Shown: positions 36,001 to 44,327, counted from the stretch's first letter. The stretch: 64,000 nt of DNA from Tersicoccus phoenicis (GCF_001968835.1 NZ_MRDE01000053.1:1-64000); one strand, 5' to 3'. Notes: generated by a model from the letters alone, not told the origin. A program made the numbers and translations.

Positions 36001-37053
36001 TCAGAGCAGCACGTCGTTCAGGTCCCAGGCGACCGGGACCTCGAGCTGGTCGTAGGTGCAGGACGCCGGGTCCCGGTCCGGCCGCCATCGGGCGAACTGG
36101 GCGGTGTGCCGGAACCGCATCCCCTCCATCTGGTCGTACTGGACCTCGAGCACCCGCTCGGGCCGCAGCCGGACGAACGACGTGTCCTTGTTCGAGGAGA
36201 ACCGGTTGCGCTCACCCTCGCCGGTGACCGGATCGCCGTGCACGTCCCGCTCGACGACGTCGTCGAGTTCGTCGATCAGCTCCAGTCGGCGCGCGTCGCT
36301 GAACGCGGACACCCCGCCCACACTCAGCAGCGTCCCGTCGTGGTAGAGGCCCACGAGGATCGACCCGACACCGCGCCCGCTCTTGTGGACGCGGTAGCCC
36401 AGCGCCACGACGTCGGCGGTGCGGTGGTGCTTGACCTTGAGCATGGTCCGCTTGTTCGGGGTGTACGGCGAGGCGAGCCCCTTGGCGACGACGCCGTCCA
36501 GGCCGGCCCCCTCGAACTCCTCCAGCCAGCGCCGAGCGGTCGCGACGTCGTCCGTGGTCTGACTCAGGTGCAGGGGAGCTTCCAGTGGGCCGACCAGCTT
36601 CTCCAACCGAGCGCGGCGCTCGGACAACGGTTCATCCAGCAGGCTCGTGCCCGATTCGGCCAGCAGGTCGAACGCCACGAACGACGCCGGCGTCTCCTCC
36701 GCCAGGCGGTTGACCCGGCTGGCGGCCGGGTGGATGCGCTGGCTCAGGGCCTCCCAGTCCAGCCGTTCGGAACCGCGCTCGCCGGTCCGCACGATCAGCT
36801 CGCCGTCGAGCACGCACGGCACGATGACCTGCGCGGCGATCTGGGCGACCACCTCCGGGAAGTACCGGGTCAGCATCTTCGACCCGCGGCTGCCGATCTG
36901 CACGTCGTTCCCGTCGGCGTAGATGATGGCCCGGAAGCCGTCCCACTTCGGTTCGTACTGCAGGCCGCCCGGCACGCTGTCCGGTTCGGGCACGGCCGCG
37001 ACGGCCTTGGCGAGCATCGGGGCGACGGGGGACGCGGCGGTGACGGCGGTCAT
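36001..37053 (-). CDS. ATP-dependent DNA ligase (LigC type)
   Basis: A 350-residue ATP-dependent ligase of the size of actinobacterial LigC. The adenylation motif I is EPKWDGFRA with nucleophile Lys36. GSRGSKMLTRYFPE gives motif Ia, VLDGELIV motif III, VAFDLLAESG motif IIIa, GLDGVVAKGL motif IV and MLKVKHHRTADVV motif V. The C-terminal OB-fold half includes ERVLEVQYDQMEGMRFRH. It seals breaks in stand-alone or Ku-linked repair. I chose ATG 37053; an upstream in-frame extension is not conserved. Facing the PolDom gene, it gives two pieces of a LigD-like toolkit as separate proteins. Confidence 0.9.
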   Translation of the reverse strand: MTAVTAASPVAPMLAKAVAAVPEPDSVPGGLQYEPKWDGFRAIIYADGNDVQIGSRGSKMLTRYFPEVVAQIAAQVIVPCVLDGELIVRTGERGSERLDWEALSQRIHPAASRVNRLAEETPASFVAFDLLAESGTSLLDEPLSERRARLEKLVGPLEAPLHLSQTTDDVATARRWLEEFEGAGLDGVVAKGLASPYTPNKRTMLKVKHHRTADVVALGYRVHKSGRGVGSILVGLYHDGTLLSVGGVSAFSDARRLELIDELDDVVERDVHGDPVTGEGERNRFSSNKDTSFVRLRPERVLEVQYDQMEGMRFRHTAQFARWRPDRDPASCTYDQLEVPVAWDLNDVLL

Positions 37054-37180
37054 GGCTCGATTCTGTCCGGCGCCCGGCGACGGCGCCAGCGCACCGGCCC
37101 CGGGAGATCCACGTTCACGACGCCGGCGGCACGGGTTCCTGTTGACGGCCGGCCGTACGATGGACGTACAGGAGGAGACG

Positions 37181-37465
37181 ATGGTTGACCCAGGTGACCG
37201 CCGTCGCAGTCGGCGGATGGAACTGCGGACGACCGGCGAGGAGCGAGCGCTGATCGACCGAGCAGTGGCGGTATCGGGCACCGATCTGACCGAATTCGTC
37301 GTCACGCACGCGTCGGAGGCCGCCCGCCGTGTCCTGGCCGACCGTCAGTCGTTCGGGCTCGACGCGACGGCGCTCGAGCAGTGGGAGGACCTCAACGCAC
37401 GACCCGCGCGTGAGCTGCCCGGTCTGGCCGCCTTGTTCCGCCGGCCTTCGCCGTTCGGCGGATGA
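37181..37465 (+). CDS. DUF1778 (TacA-type) antitoxin
   Basis: A 94-residue ribbon-helix-helix antitoxin. The N-terminal part RMELRTTGEERALIDRAVAV followed by TDLTEFVVTHASEAARRVL is the DUF1778 signature: a beta strand pairing for DNA binding, then two helices. The C-terminus (LNARPARELPGLAALFRRP) is the toxin-neutralising tail. A strong GGAGGAG site precedes the ATG, and TACGAT at 37155-37160 is a -10 candidate. The stop overlaps the toxin gene (ATGA), the standard antitoxin-toxin layout. Confidence 0.88.
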   Translation: MVDPGDRRRSRRMELRTTGEERALIDRAVAVSGTDLTEFVVTHASEAARRVLADRQSFGLDATALEQWEDLNARPARELPGLAALFRRPSPFGG

Positions 37466-37974
37466 GCTACCGGGAGCCTGAGCCGTTGGGGCCGGCCCAT
37501 GTCCTCGACGCCTTCGCATGCGGTTCAGCCGAACAGACCGAGTGGCTGCGGCGCAACGCTGCGCAGTCGACGTCGACGGGAACGACCAAGGTCTTCGTCG
37601 TCACCGAATCCGACTCGGACCGTGTGGTCGCGTACTACGCCTGGTGCATGGCTCACCTGGCGATCAGCGAAGCGCCGGAACGCCTGCGCAAGGGCGCCGG
37701 ACGATATCCGCAGCCGGTTGCCCTGCTCGCGCGGCTCGGTGTGGACCTCGAGCACGAAGGGCGAGGCCTCGGTGCCGGGCTCCTGATCGACGTCATCTCC
37801 CGGCTGGCCACACTGTCGGACGGCATCGGTTGCCGTGGCCTCCTGGTGCATGCCGAGTCGCAGACCGCCCGTGACTTCTACCGTCACCTGGTGCCGGAGT
37901 TCGAGCAGAGTCCCACTGACGAGCTGCACCTGGTGCTGCTGCTCAAGGACATCAAACGCACGCTCCGCCTGTGA
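37462..37974 (+). CDS. GNAT acetyltransferase toxin (TacT type)
   Basis: A 170-residue GNAT-fold protein paired with a DUF1778 antitoxin. In this family the toxin acetylates the amino group of charged tRNAs and blocks translation. It starts with the typical hydrophilic EPEPLGPAHVLDAFACGSAE and NAAQSTSTGTTKVFV, and has the acetyl-CoA loop EGRGLGAGLLIDV at 99-111. The conserved catalytic tyrosine lies in ARDFYRHLVPEF (Tyr140). The length is typical. Its start overlaps the antitoxin stop, so the two are coupled and probably autorepressed by the complex. Motifs are intact, so it looks functional. Confidence 0.88.
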   Translation: MSYREPEPLGPAHVLDAFACGSAEQTEWLRRNAAQSTSTGTTKVFVVTESDSDRVVAYYAWCMAHLAISEAPERLRKGAGRYPQPVALLARLGVDLEHEGRGLGAGLLIDVISRLATLSDGIGCRGLLVHAESQTARDFYRHLVPEFEQSPTDELHLVLLLKDIKRTLRL

Positions 37975-38039
37975 CCGCGGGTCTGCCCGCATGTCGACCG
38001 GGGGCGCGGTGGACTGGTGACCGTTCCCTGGGACGCGGG

Positions 38040-38390
38040 CTACTGCAGTGTCTGCAGGGCCGTCAGGGCGGGTTCGACGGAGCCCGGGACGATCGAGTAG
38101 TAGCTCCAGGTTCCCCGGCGCTCCCGCCGCAGGACCCCCGCATCGACGAGCAGCTTGAGGTGGTGGCTGATGGTCGGCTGGCTGAGGTCGAACGGCTCGC
38201 TCAACTCACAGACGCAGCACTCCCGGGCGGACGACCGCACCATGGACACGAGCCGGAGCCGGGTCGGGTCGGCCAGTGCCTTCAGCACGGCGGCGGCCCG
38301 GGCAGCCGCCGCCTCGTCCAGCGCCTCCAGGCGGGTGGGCGTGCAGGGGAGGATCTCCTCGGTGGCGGCGAGCGTCTCGGCGGCGTGCAT
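38040..38390 (-). CDS. arsR: ArsR/SmtB-family arsenic-responsive repressor
   Basis: A 116-residue winged-helix repressor. The metalloid site is ECCVCEL with Cys58, Cys59 and Cys61, matching the ELCVCDL type of arsenite sensors. The recognition helix is LSQPTISHHLKLL at 69-81, followed by the wing GVLRRERRGTWSYYS. A GGGAG site lies upstream of the chosen ATG. It is divergent from arsC, the two starts lying about 155 bases apart. Arsenite binding would release the operator and induce both. No arsenite exporter is next to it. Confidence 0.88.
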   Translation of the reverse strand: MHAAETLAATEEILPCTPTRLEALDEAAAARAAAVLKALADPTRLRLVSMVRSSARECCVCELSEPFDLSQPTISHHLKLLVDAGVLRRERRGTWSYYSIVPGSVEPALTALQTLQ

Positions 38391-38409
38391 CTCCCCAGTA
38401 TGGCTTGGA

Positions 38410-38438
38410 TTGACATTCTTCGATACAGCACGGATGCT
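38410..38438 (+). promoter_or_regulatory. Candidate arsC promoter and ArsR operator
   Basis: TTGACA at 38410-38415, a 17-base spacer and GATGCT at 38433-38438 form a plausible sigma-70-like promoter towards arsC. The spacer stretch ATTCTTCGATACA is A/T-rich for this genome and lies between the divergent arsR and arsC starts, so it is the likely ArsR binding region. No clean palindrome is seen. Confidence 0.4.
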
Positions 38439-38545
38439 GAGCGTCGGGGCATCGATCCAGCCTGAGGCGCGCTCGCCGTCGCCGAGCCACCGCCCCGTTG
38501 ATCGCGCCTGTCGCTTGAGATCCGCCTGCATCGAGAGAAGAGAGC

Positions 38546-38962
38546 ATGAGTACCGACACCAGGCCCGCCGTCCTGTTCGTCTGCGTCCACAACGCGGGGC
38601 GCTCCCAGATGGCCGCCGCCTACCTGACCCGCCTCTCCGCGGGCGGTATCGAGGTCCGCTCCGCCGGCTCGGAGCCCGCCGATCAGGTCAACCCCGCGGC
38701 GGTGGAGGCGATGCTCGAGGAGGGCATCGACATTCGCCGCGAGACGCCCACGATCCTCACCACCGAGGCGGTCAAGGACGCGGACGTCGTCATCACCATG
38801 GGCTGCGGCGACACCTGTCCGATCTTCCCGGGCAAGCGGTACGAGGACTGGGAGCTGGAGGATCCTGCCGGCAAGGGCGTGGACGCCGTCCGGCCGATCC
38901 GCGACGACATCAAGCGCCGGGTCGAAGCCCTCATCGCCGAACTGCTGCCGACGGGCAACTGA
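38546..38962 (+). CDS. arsC: Arsenate reductase, LMW-phosphatase type
   Basis: A 138-residue reductase converting arsenate to arsenite. The phosphatase-like loop is FVCVHNAGRS with nucleophile Cys13 and Arg19. The general acid Asp106 is in WELEDPAGKG. Redox cysteines Cys87 and Cys91 occur in TMGCGDTCPIFPG, the pattern of the thioredoxin-coupled (pI258) class and its actinobacterial relatives, where mycothiol/mycoredoxin or thioredoxin can serve as reductant. It is divergent from arsR and convergent with the LysR-like effector-domain gene. The arsenite exporter must lie elsewhere. Confidence 0.92.
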   Translation: MSTDTRPAVLFVCVHNAGRSQMAAAYLTRLSAGGIEVRSAGSEPADQVNPAAVEAMLEEGIDIRRETPTILTTEAVKDADVVITMGCGDTCPIFPGKRYEDWELEDPAGKGVDAVRPIRDDIKRRVEALIAELLPTGN

Positions 38963-38983
38963 GAGCGTCAGGAAGTCCCGACA

Positions 38984-39634
38984 TCAACGACGTCGGCCCC
39001 GGCCGCGTTGATTGCGGCCCTTTCCCGTGCGGGGCCCGTCAGACCGGCGCGGCTGCGGCTTCCGCCCGGAATCGGATGCACCCCCGGCCAACGGCTGACG
39101 GGAACTGCTCGCCGTACGGCCGCGCAGCACGCCGATGAACTCCTCGATCACCGGGTCCTCGTCCGCGGCCCACCACGCGACGCCCACCCGGGTCGGTTCG
39201 GCGTCGATCACGGGTCGCAGCACCACCGCGCGGTTGTTGACGACGCGGGCCAGCGGGAGGGGCAGGACGGCGATCCCGGCTCCGGTGGCCACCACGTCCA
39301 GCAGCGCGGCGGTGCTCAGATCACCGGGGTCCAGCACGGTCTCCTGCGCCAGGTCGGCGAGGGTGAGGGCGTCGAAGGCGGCGATGACGTGGTCGCGGGC
39401 GGCGGCGACGGCCATGTCCTCGACGTAGAGGTCGATCACGTGCATCGCCTCGGTGCGCTGCAGGTCTCGGCCGAGCAGGAGCCGGACCCGGCCGTCGGTG
39501 AGGGCGGCCAGCTGGTCCCGCTGGGTGAGGGGGTGCTCGGTGAGGGGCAGCTCGGGATGGCGTTCACGCCAGCGGCGCAGCCACTTGCCCGGCGTCGTGC
39601 CCTCGACGAATCCGACGTCGAGGTTCTCGCTCAT
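38984..39634 (-). CDS. LysR substrate-binding domain protein without HTH
   Basis: A 216-residue protein that corresponds to the periplasmic-binding-like effector domain of LysR regulators: LDVGFVEGTTPGKWLRRWRE as the first strand-helix unit, VRLLLGRD, MHVIDLYVEDMAVAAARDH, VLDPGDLSTAALLDVVATG and GIAVLPLPLARVVNN. The DNA-binding helix-turn-helix region is absent. It does not seem truncated: a GGGAGGA site precedes the ATG and no HTH-coding remnant is seen upstream. Such effector-only proteins recur in actinomycetes, but their role is unclear (ligand sensing through a partner, or storage). The C-terminus (SSSRQPLAGGAS...) is basic and disordered. Confidence 0.75.
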   Translation of the reverse strand: MSENLDVGFVEGTTPGKWLRRWRERHPELPLTEHPLTQRDQLAALTDGRVRLLLGRDLQRTEAMHVIDLYVEDMAVAAARDHVIAAFDALTLADLAQETVLDPGDLSTAALLDVVATGAGIAVLPLPLARVVNNRAVVLRPVIDAEPTRVGVAWWAADEDPVIEEFIGVLRGRTASSSRQPLAGGASDSGRKPQPRRSDGPRTGKGRNQRGRGRRR

Positions 39635-40126
39635 GGTCGTTCCTCCCGGCCCGGCGTTCGTCGTCCGGGCAGCAGGAGCCACCCTAGCCAACGCCGAGGG
39701 AGGACCCGGAGGGACGGGACGCGCGGCGGCCGTGCGTCCGGTGCCGGACATGAGGGAGGCGGTGAACGGGTACGACGTGCGTTCGCGTCATACCGGTTCA
39801 CCGCCTGGCGGGTCCCCCTCGCCCGCACGAGCGACGACGACCCCTCGTCGCCACTCGTTGTCATATCCCCGTCGCACCATCGTGGCCGACGGGGCCCGCG
39901 ACTCGGTAGAGGGAAAACCCTTGACTTCTCGCCGGCGCGGTCCGGGCGGTCGGCCGGGACCGTCGCTTCGGGACTGCGGCTCGGGGCCGGACCGCCGACG
40001 GGGCTCGGACCGCCGGCGGGGCCGACTCGGTGCCACCCTGACGGGATCCGTGCGCGCCCGTCGCTAGACTGTTCGGCGGCTCGGCTGCGGACGCCGTCCC
40101 GTCACCGTCACGATCCGAGGTTCTCC
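39635..40126. other. 492-base divergent intergenic region
   Basis: No convincing gene is seen between the LysR-like effector gene and the FemAB gene. It holds the long palindrome at 39757-39804 (listed separately), a TTGACT at 39920-39925, and TAGACT at 40065-40070, a likely -10 for the FemAB gene 62 bases ahead. The rest is G+C-rich with no recognisable RNA. Confidence 0.6.
39757..39804. repeat. 48-base imperfect palindrome
   Basis: GGCGGTGAAC at 39757-39766 pairs with GTTCACCGCC at 39795-39804. GGTA (39768-39771) pairs with TACC (39790-39793), and GACG (39773-39776) with CGTC (39785-39788), around an 8-base TGCGTTCG loop. Only two opposed positions mismatch. It lies about 120 bases upstream of the effector-domain gene and 320 before the FemAB gene, so it is not at the end of either. 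Confidence 0.75.
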
Positions 40127-41200
40127 TTGCCCGCCTTCACCGCCCGATTCGCCTCCGACGGCGAGATCGCCCGCTGGGACGAGCTCGTGCTCGCCAACCC
40201 CGGCGGCGGCAATCTGTTGCAGTCCGAGGCCTTCATCGACGTCAAGAAGCGGTACGGCTGGACCCCGCGGTACCTGGTGCTCGAGTCCGGGGAGACCACC
40301 GTCGCCTGCCTCGCCCTGGAGAAGACGTTCCCGGTCCTCGGCACGCTCTGGTACCTGATCAAGGGGCCCGACGTCGGGGATGCCGCGGCGGTCATCGACG
40401 CGCTCGACGCCGTCAAGGAGCTGGTGCGCCGGGAGCGGCTGCGGGTCTTCGCCGTCAAGATCGAGCCGGACCTCGTCGACGACGAGCGCTCGCGGGCCTT
40501 GTTCTCCCGCGCCGGACTGGTCAAGACGTTCAACATCCAGCCGAACGACAGCACCGCCGTCCTCGACGTCGCCCCCGACGAGCGGCAGCTGCTGCGCACC
40601 CTGCATTCCCGTGGTCGCAACGCCATCCGACGCGCGCAGCGCGAGGGCGTCGAGGTGGTCCGGATGCCGGCGGACGAGGACACCTACCGGCAGATGTTCG
40701 CCATGATGGGGCAGGTGGGGCAGGGCAAGGCCAACGTGGCACTGCGCTCCTACGACTACTACCGCCGGTTCTGGCAGAACTTCGCCGACCGCGGGCAGGG
40801 CCGGATGTACTTCGTGTTCGAGGACGGAGCGCCGGCCGTCGGTGCCTTCGTGATCAACTACGGCCACAAGGGCACCTACAAGGACGGCGGCTCGATCCCG
40901 CGGCGCAAGGCCTACGGCGACTCCCACCTCGTGCAGTGGACCGCCATCAACGACCTGAAGGCCGAGGGCGTCACCTCCTACGACTTCTGCGGCACGCCGC
41001 CGTCGGACCGGCTCAAGGACACCAGCCACCCGCATCACGGGCTCGGCCTGTTCAAGACCAGCTTCACGAAGACCGTGGTCGACTACGTCGGCTGCTGGGA
41101 TCTGGTGATCAACCCGGTGGCGTACCGGGCGTGGAGCAGCATCGGCGAGCGGGCGTTCCGGCAGCTCTGGTGGCGCCGGCATCGCCAGCCGTTCTACTGA
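40127..41200 (+). CDS. FemAB-family aminoacyl- or peptidyl-transferase
   Basis: A 357-residue protein of two GNAT-like halves, the FemX/FemAB family that adds amino acids from tRNA to peptidoglycan stem peptides, or similar lipid II modifiers. The N-terminal half has NLLQSEAFIDVKKRYGWTPR. The middle block HSRGRNAIRRAQREGVEVV is the conserved FemAB substrate region. The second half has RMYFVFEDGAPAVGAFVINYG, SYDFCGTPPSDR and GLGLFKTSFTKTVVDYVG, close to the family's typical end. The start is TTG with GAGG about ten bases upstream, chosen because no ATG or GTG fits the N-terminus. TAGACT at 40065 is the likely promoter -10. The added residue cannot be predicted. Confidence 0.85.
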   Translation: MPAFTARFASDGEIARWDELVLANPGGGNLLQSEAFIDVKKRYGWTPRYLVLESGETTVACLALEKTFPVLGTLWYLIKGPDVGDAAAVIDALDAVKELVRRERLRVFAVKIEPDLVDDERSRALFSRAGLVKTFNIQPNDSTAVLDVAPDERQLLRTLHSRGRNAIRRAQREGVEVVRMPADEDTYRQMFAMMGQVGQGKANVALRSYDYYRRFWQNFADRGQGRMYFVFEDGAPAVGAFVINYGHKGTYKDGGSIPRRKAYGDSHLVQWTAINDLKAEGVTSYDFCGTPPSDRLKDTSHPHHGLGLFKTSFTKTVVDYVGCWDLVINPVAYRAWSSIGERAFRQLWWRRHRQPFY

Positions 41201-41270
41201 TCGACTGATCGGCCCGCCGCCGGGACGGCCCTGTGGTAGGCAAGCACGGATACTCGCGGGAGAGGACGAG

Positions 41271-42809
41271 GTGTCAGCGAACCAGCAAACCGGGCAGACC
41301 CGCCGGACCGAGAGCCGCGATCCGGCGACCCGGCGCACGACGCGCATCATGGCCGTCAAACCGGGGCCGGCCACCCGACCGATCACCCTGCCCGGCGCCG
41401 CGCAGTCGCGCTCGAACTACGCCGCCAAGAGAGTGCTGCGCCGGTTGATCCAGGGGGACGCCCCGCCCACCGCGCCGATGAGCCTGGTCGAACGGCTCGC
41501 CGGCAGCCCGTACGCCAACCCGACGATCCGCGTCGACGCCGTCGAGGACAGCGCCCGCAAGACGCTCGACTTCGCCCTCGAGCTCGCCGAGTCCCTGTTC
41601 CGGTACGGCGCGGGCGCCCTCGAGGTGGAGACCAGCGTCATCGCGGTCACCGCCTCCTTCGGGCTGCGCAACGTCGACGTGGACATCAACAACCAGTCCG
41701 TCACCATCAACTACGCCGGGCCCTACATCACCCCGATCACCGTGCTGCGCGTGGTCCGTTCCTGGTCGGACAACTACGCGGCGCTCGCCGACCTGCACCG
41801 CCTGGTCTCCGACATCATCGTCGGGGATCTGGACCGGGAGACCGCGGCGATCCGGATGGATCAGATCACCTCCCGGCACAAGCCCTTCCCGCGCTGGGCG
41901 GTCCGCCTCGCCGCCGGCGGGTTCACCACCATGCTGGTGCTGACCATGGGCGGGGGACTGGTCGCTGCGCTGCTGTCCTTCGTGACCACCGCGCTGGTCA
42001 CCGTCGTCGAGCAGCGGCTGGGCAGTTGGCGGATTCCCGAGTTCTTCAGCCGGGCGGCCGCCTCCGCCCTGATCGCCGGCCTGGCCCAGGTGGCGTGGGT
42101 CTCCCACGTTCCGGTGACCCAGGGCGTCGTCATCGCCGGTGGCCTGGTGCTGCTGCTGCCGACCATGCGGCTGGTCTCCGCCACCCAGGACGCGGTCAAC
42201 GGCTTCCCGGTCAGCGCGGCCGGACGGTACCTGTCGGCCATGCTCGTGTTCGCGGCGATCGCCGCGGGCATCGCGGTCTCCCTGGTGGTGGGGGTGAACC
42301 TGGGGGTGCCGCGGCTGGACATCAACGTGATGATCGCCAGCACCTTCCCCTGGCCGGTGATTCTCGTGCTGTCGGTGCTCTCGGCGGTGTTCATCGCGAT
42401 CACCCTGCAGACCCGACCGGACCTACTCCTGCCCACGGCGGCCGTCACCGGGGTGGCCTACGTCGTGATGATGGGGGCCGGGTGGACGGGGCTCGGCGCC
42501 CGGCTCGCCCCCGCCGCCGCGAGCGTCTTCATCGGCATGGCCGCCCGCGTCGTCGCCCTCCGGATGCACGCCCCGTCCTCGGTGATCGCCATCCCGTCCA
42601 TCATGTTCATGTTCCCCGGCATGAGCATCTTCCAGGCGGTGTACGGGATCGCTATCGAGGGATCCAATCTGGCGGCGGGTGCGACAGCGCTGTTCAACGC
42701 CCTGACCGTGATCCTCGCCCTGGCGGCGGGGGTGGTGCTGGGTGACAACCTGGCCCGGCCGTTCGCCAAGGGCCCGGGCGAACGACGACGGCGCAACCGT
42801 CGCCGGTAG
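41271..42809 (+). CDS. ThrE-type threonine/serine exporter family protein
   Basis: A 512-residue membrane protein of the ThrE family, in which both domains (DUF1212 and ThrE_2) are fused in one chain. The N-terminal ~85 residues are hydrophilic. The DUF1212 cytosolic part has TLDFALELAESLFRYGAGA and VRVVRSWSDNYAALADLHRL. The C-terminal ~300 residues carry ten or so hydrophobic segments, with GFPVSAAGRY and AIPSIMFMFPGMSIFQAVYG, a hallmark of ThrE_2. The family exports threonine and serine in Corynebacterium; other substrates are possible. The GTG start has GGGAGAGG upstream. It is followed by the 105-base repeat region at 42817. Confidence 0.85.
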   Translation: MSANQQTGQTRRTESRDPATRRTTRIMAVKPGPATRPITLPGAAQSRSNYAAKRVLRRLIQGDAPPTAPMSLVERLAGSPYANPTIRVDAVEDSARKTLDFALELAESLFRYGAGALEVETSVIAVTASFGLRNVDVDINNQSVTINYAGPYITPITVLRVVRSWSDNYAALADLHRLVSDIIVGDLDRETAAIRMDQITSRHKPFPRWAVRLAAGGFTTMLVLTMGGGLVAALLSFVTTALVTVVEQRLGSWRIPEFFSRAAASALIAGLAQVAWVSHVPVTQGVVIAGGLVLLLPTMRLVSATQDAVNGFPVSAAGRYLSAMLVFAAIAAGIAVSLVVGVNLGVPRLDINVMIASTFPWPVILVLSVLSAVFIAITLQTRPDLLLPTAAVTGVAYVVMMGAGWTGLGARLAPAAASVFIGMAARVVALRMHAPSSVIAIPSIMFMFPGMSIFQAVYGIAIEGSNLAAGATALFNALTVILALAAGVVLGDNLARPFAKGPGERRRRNRRR

Positions 42810-42816
42810 CCGGCTC

Positions 42817-43113
42817 GCTGTGCCGAGTGTGCGGGTGGCGCGCTCATGCGGGCCGGATGACGGCGATTTCCGGCCACTCGACGAAGGCGGCACGTAGACA
42901 TCGGCCGCCGCCGGTAGTGCTCGCTGCGTCGAGTGTGCGGGTGAGGCGTTCATTCGGGCCGGATGACGGCGATTTCCGGCCACTCGGCGACGGGGCCTGT
43001 CTGGCAGTCGGCGTCGTCACGCGTCTGCTGTGTCGAGTGTGCGGGTGAGGCGTTCATTCGGGCCGGATGACGGCGATTTCCGGCCACTCGGCGACGGGGG
43101 CACGTAGACATCG
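42817..43113. repeat. Three ~85-base direct repeats with internal palindrome
   Basis: Three copies begin at 42817, 42922 and 43027, a 105-base period. Each has GAGTGTGCGGGTG, then CATNCGGGCCGGATGACGGC, then GATTTCCGGCCACTCG. GGCCGGA and TCCGGCC in each copy form a 7-bp inverted repeat around 11 bases. Copies 1 and 3 end in the same CACGTAGACATCG. The region fills the space between thrE and the convergent ung stop. The perfectly regular 105-base spacing suggests a tandem triplication with divergent linkers. Confidence 0.85.
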
Positions 43114-43125
43114 CGGGCGCCGGCG

Positions 43126-43809
43126 TCAGGACAGCGACCAGTCCACCTCCGGCGCGCCCAGCTCCGCCAGCAGCGCATTGCTGCGGGAGAACGGTCGTGA
43201 TCCGAAGAAGCCGCGGGAGGCGGACAGGGGACTGGGATGTGCGGAGGCGATCCGCGGGGTGTCACCGAGCAGTGGGGCCAGATTCTGCGCATCCCGACCC
43301 CACAGGATCGCCACCAGGGGCCGGTCGCGCGCGACCAGGGCGCGGATCGCGGCCTCGGTGACCGTTTCCCAGCCCTTGCCGCGGTGGGAACCGGCCGCAC
43401 CGGGCCGGACCGTCAGGACCCGGTTGAGCAGCATGATGCCCTGACTGTTCCAGGCGCTGAGGTCCCCGTGCTCGGCCGGCGCCTGGCCGAGGTCGTTCTG
43501 CAGTTCCCGGTAGATGTTGGCCAAGCTGCGGGGCAGCGGCCGGACGTCACGTTCGACGGCGAAGGACAGCCCGACCGCGTGACCGGGCGTCGGGTAGGGG
43601 TCCTGCCCGACGATCAGCACCCGGACGTCGGCGAGCGGCTGCTCGAAGGCCCGCAGCACGCGGTTGCCCGCGGGCAGGTAGCCGCGACCGGCGGCCAGCT
43701 CGTCGCGCAGGAAGTCACCCAGGGCGTGCACGGTCGGTTCGACGGGAGCGAGGGCTTCGGCCCAGTCCGGCGCGACGAGATCGGTGAGGGGTCTGGGCAT
43801 GGTCACCAT
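43126..43809 (-). CDS. ung: Uracil-DNA glycosylase
   Basis: Family 1 UDG of 227 residues that excises uracil from DNA. The water-activating loop is [12 protein letters not shown] at 67-78 with Asp70. The uracil-recognition strand includes [11 protein letters not shown] and SHRGKGWE, and the minor-groove intercalation loop is [19 protein letters not shown], with the conserved His before Pro-Ser-Pro-Leu. The length is typical. The start is between ATG 43809, GTG 43806 and ATG 43800; 43809 is chosen for an AGG five bases upstream. It is convergent with the repeat region and thrE. Confidence 0.95.
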   Translation of the reverse strand: MVTMPRPLTDLVAPDWAEALAPVEPTVHALGDFLRDELAAGRGYLPAGNRVLRAFEQPLADVRVLIVGQDPYPTPGHAVGLSFAVERDVRPLPRSLANIYRELQNDLGQAPAEHGDLSAWNSQGIMLLNRVLTVRPGAAGSHRGKGWETVTEAAIRALVARDRPLVAILWGRDAQNLAPLLGDTPRIASAHPSPLSASRGFFGSRPFSRSNALLAELGAPEVDWSLS

Positions 43810-43983
43810 TGTGCCTGGAGCGCCGCCCGGTCGGTGGTCGACGCGGGCTCGGGCGCAGCCCCGCCGACGGTGTCGCCTCGACCGCGCCGACTGCGTCGAA
43901 CGGGCGAATGACAGCGGTGTGATTCGTCGGTAGTCTGGGCCGGTGAGCCGGGCGTCGTCGTGCCCGGTGAGGGAAGGGGTGCG

Positions 43984-44280
43984 ATGACCGCCGACGACCG
44001 CGCGCCGCGGGACGAGAGTGACGCGACCGCAGCGCTGTCCGAGCGCGACGCCGCGATGCTCACCCTGGAGCGTCAGTGGTGGAAGTACGCGGGGGCAAAG
44101 GAGCAGGTCATTCGCCAGACGTTCGACCTGTCCGCGACGCACTACTACCAGATCCTCAACTCCCTCATCGATACCGAGGCCGCGCTCGTGCACGATCCCA
44201 TGCTGGTCAAGCGGCTGCGGCGGCAGCGCGCATCCCGGCAGCGCGCCCGCACCGAGCGCCGGCTCGGCGGCTCGGCCTGA
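43984..44280 (+). CDS. DUF3263 protein
   Basis: A 98-residue DUF3263 protein. The domain covers most of it: [20 protein letters not shown], then [20 protein letters not shown], where a helix-turn-helix-like segment with ATHYYQ is diagnostic. Function is unknown; a small DNA-binding role is often suggested from the HTH-like pattern. In mycobacteria the homologue also sits upstream of a groEL2 gene, and here groEL follows at 44712, so the neighbourhood is conserved. A GAAGGGG site precedes the ATG. TAGTCT at 43931-43936 is a -10 candidate. The basic tail ([16 protein letters not shown]) could bind nucleic acid. Confidence 0.85.
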   Translation: MTADDRAPRDESDATAALSERDAAMLTLERQWWKYAGAKEQVIRQTFDLSATHYYQILNSLIDTEAALVHDPMLVKRLRRQRASRQRARTERRLGGSA

Positions 44281-44327
44281 TCGACGCCGGGCTTCTCGCG
44301 CGTGACGCCGCATGTCCGGCCTCGCCT

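Noticed and set aside
35046-36227. Plus-strand frame overlapping the PolDom gene and the ligase C-terminus
   Set aside because: Arg/Pro-rich composition, no domain, out of frame with the intact polymerase; a shadow frame.
42817-43113. CRISPR array
   Set aside because: Only three units, each about 85 bases, with near-identical linkers and no cas genes; this is a tandem repeat, not CRISPR.
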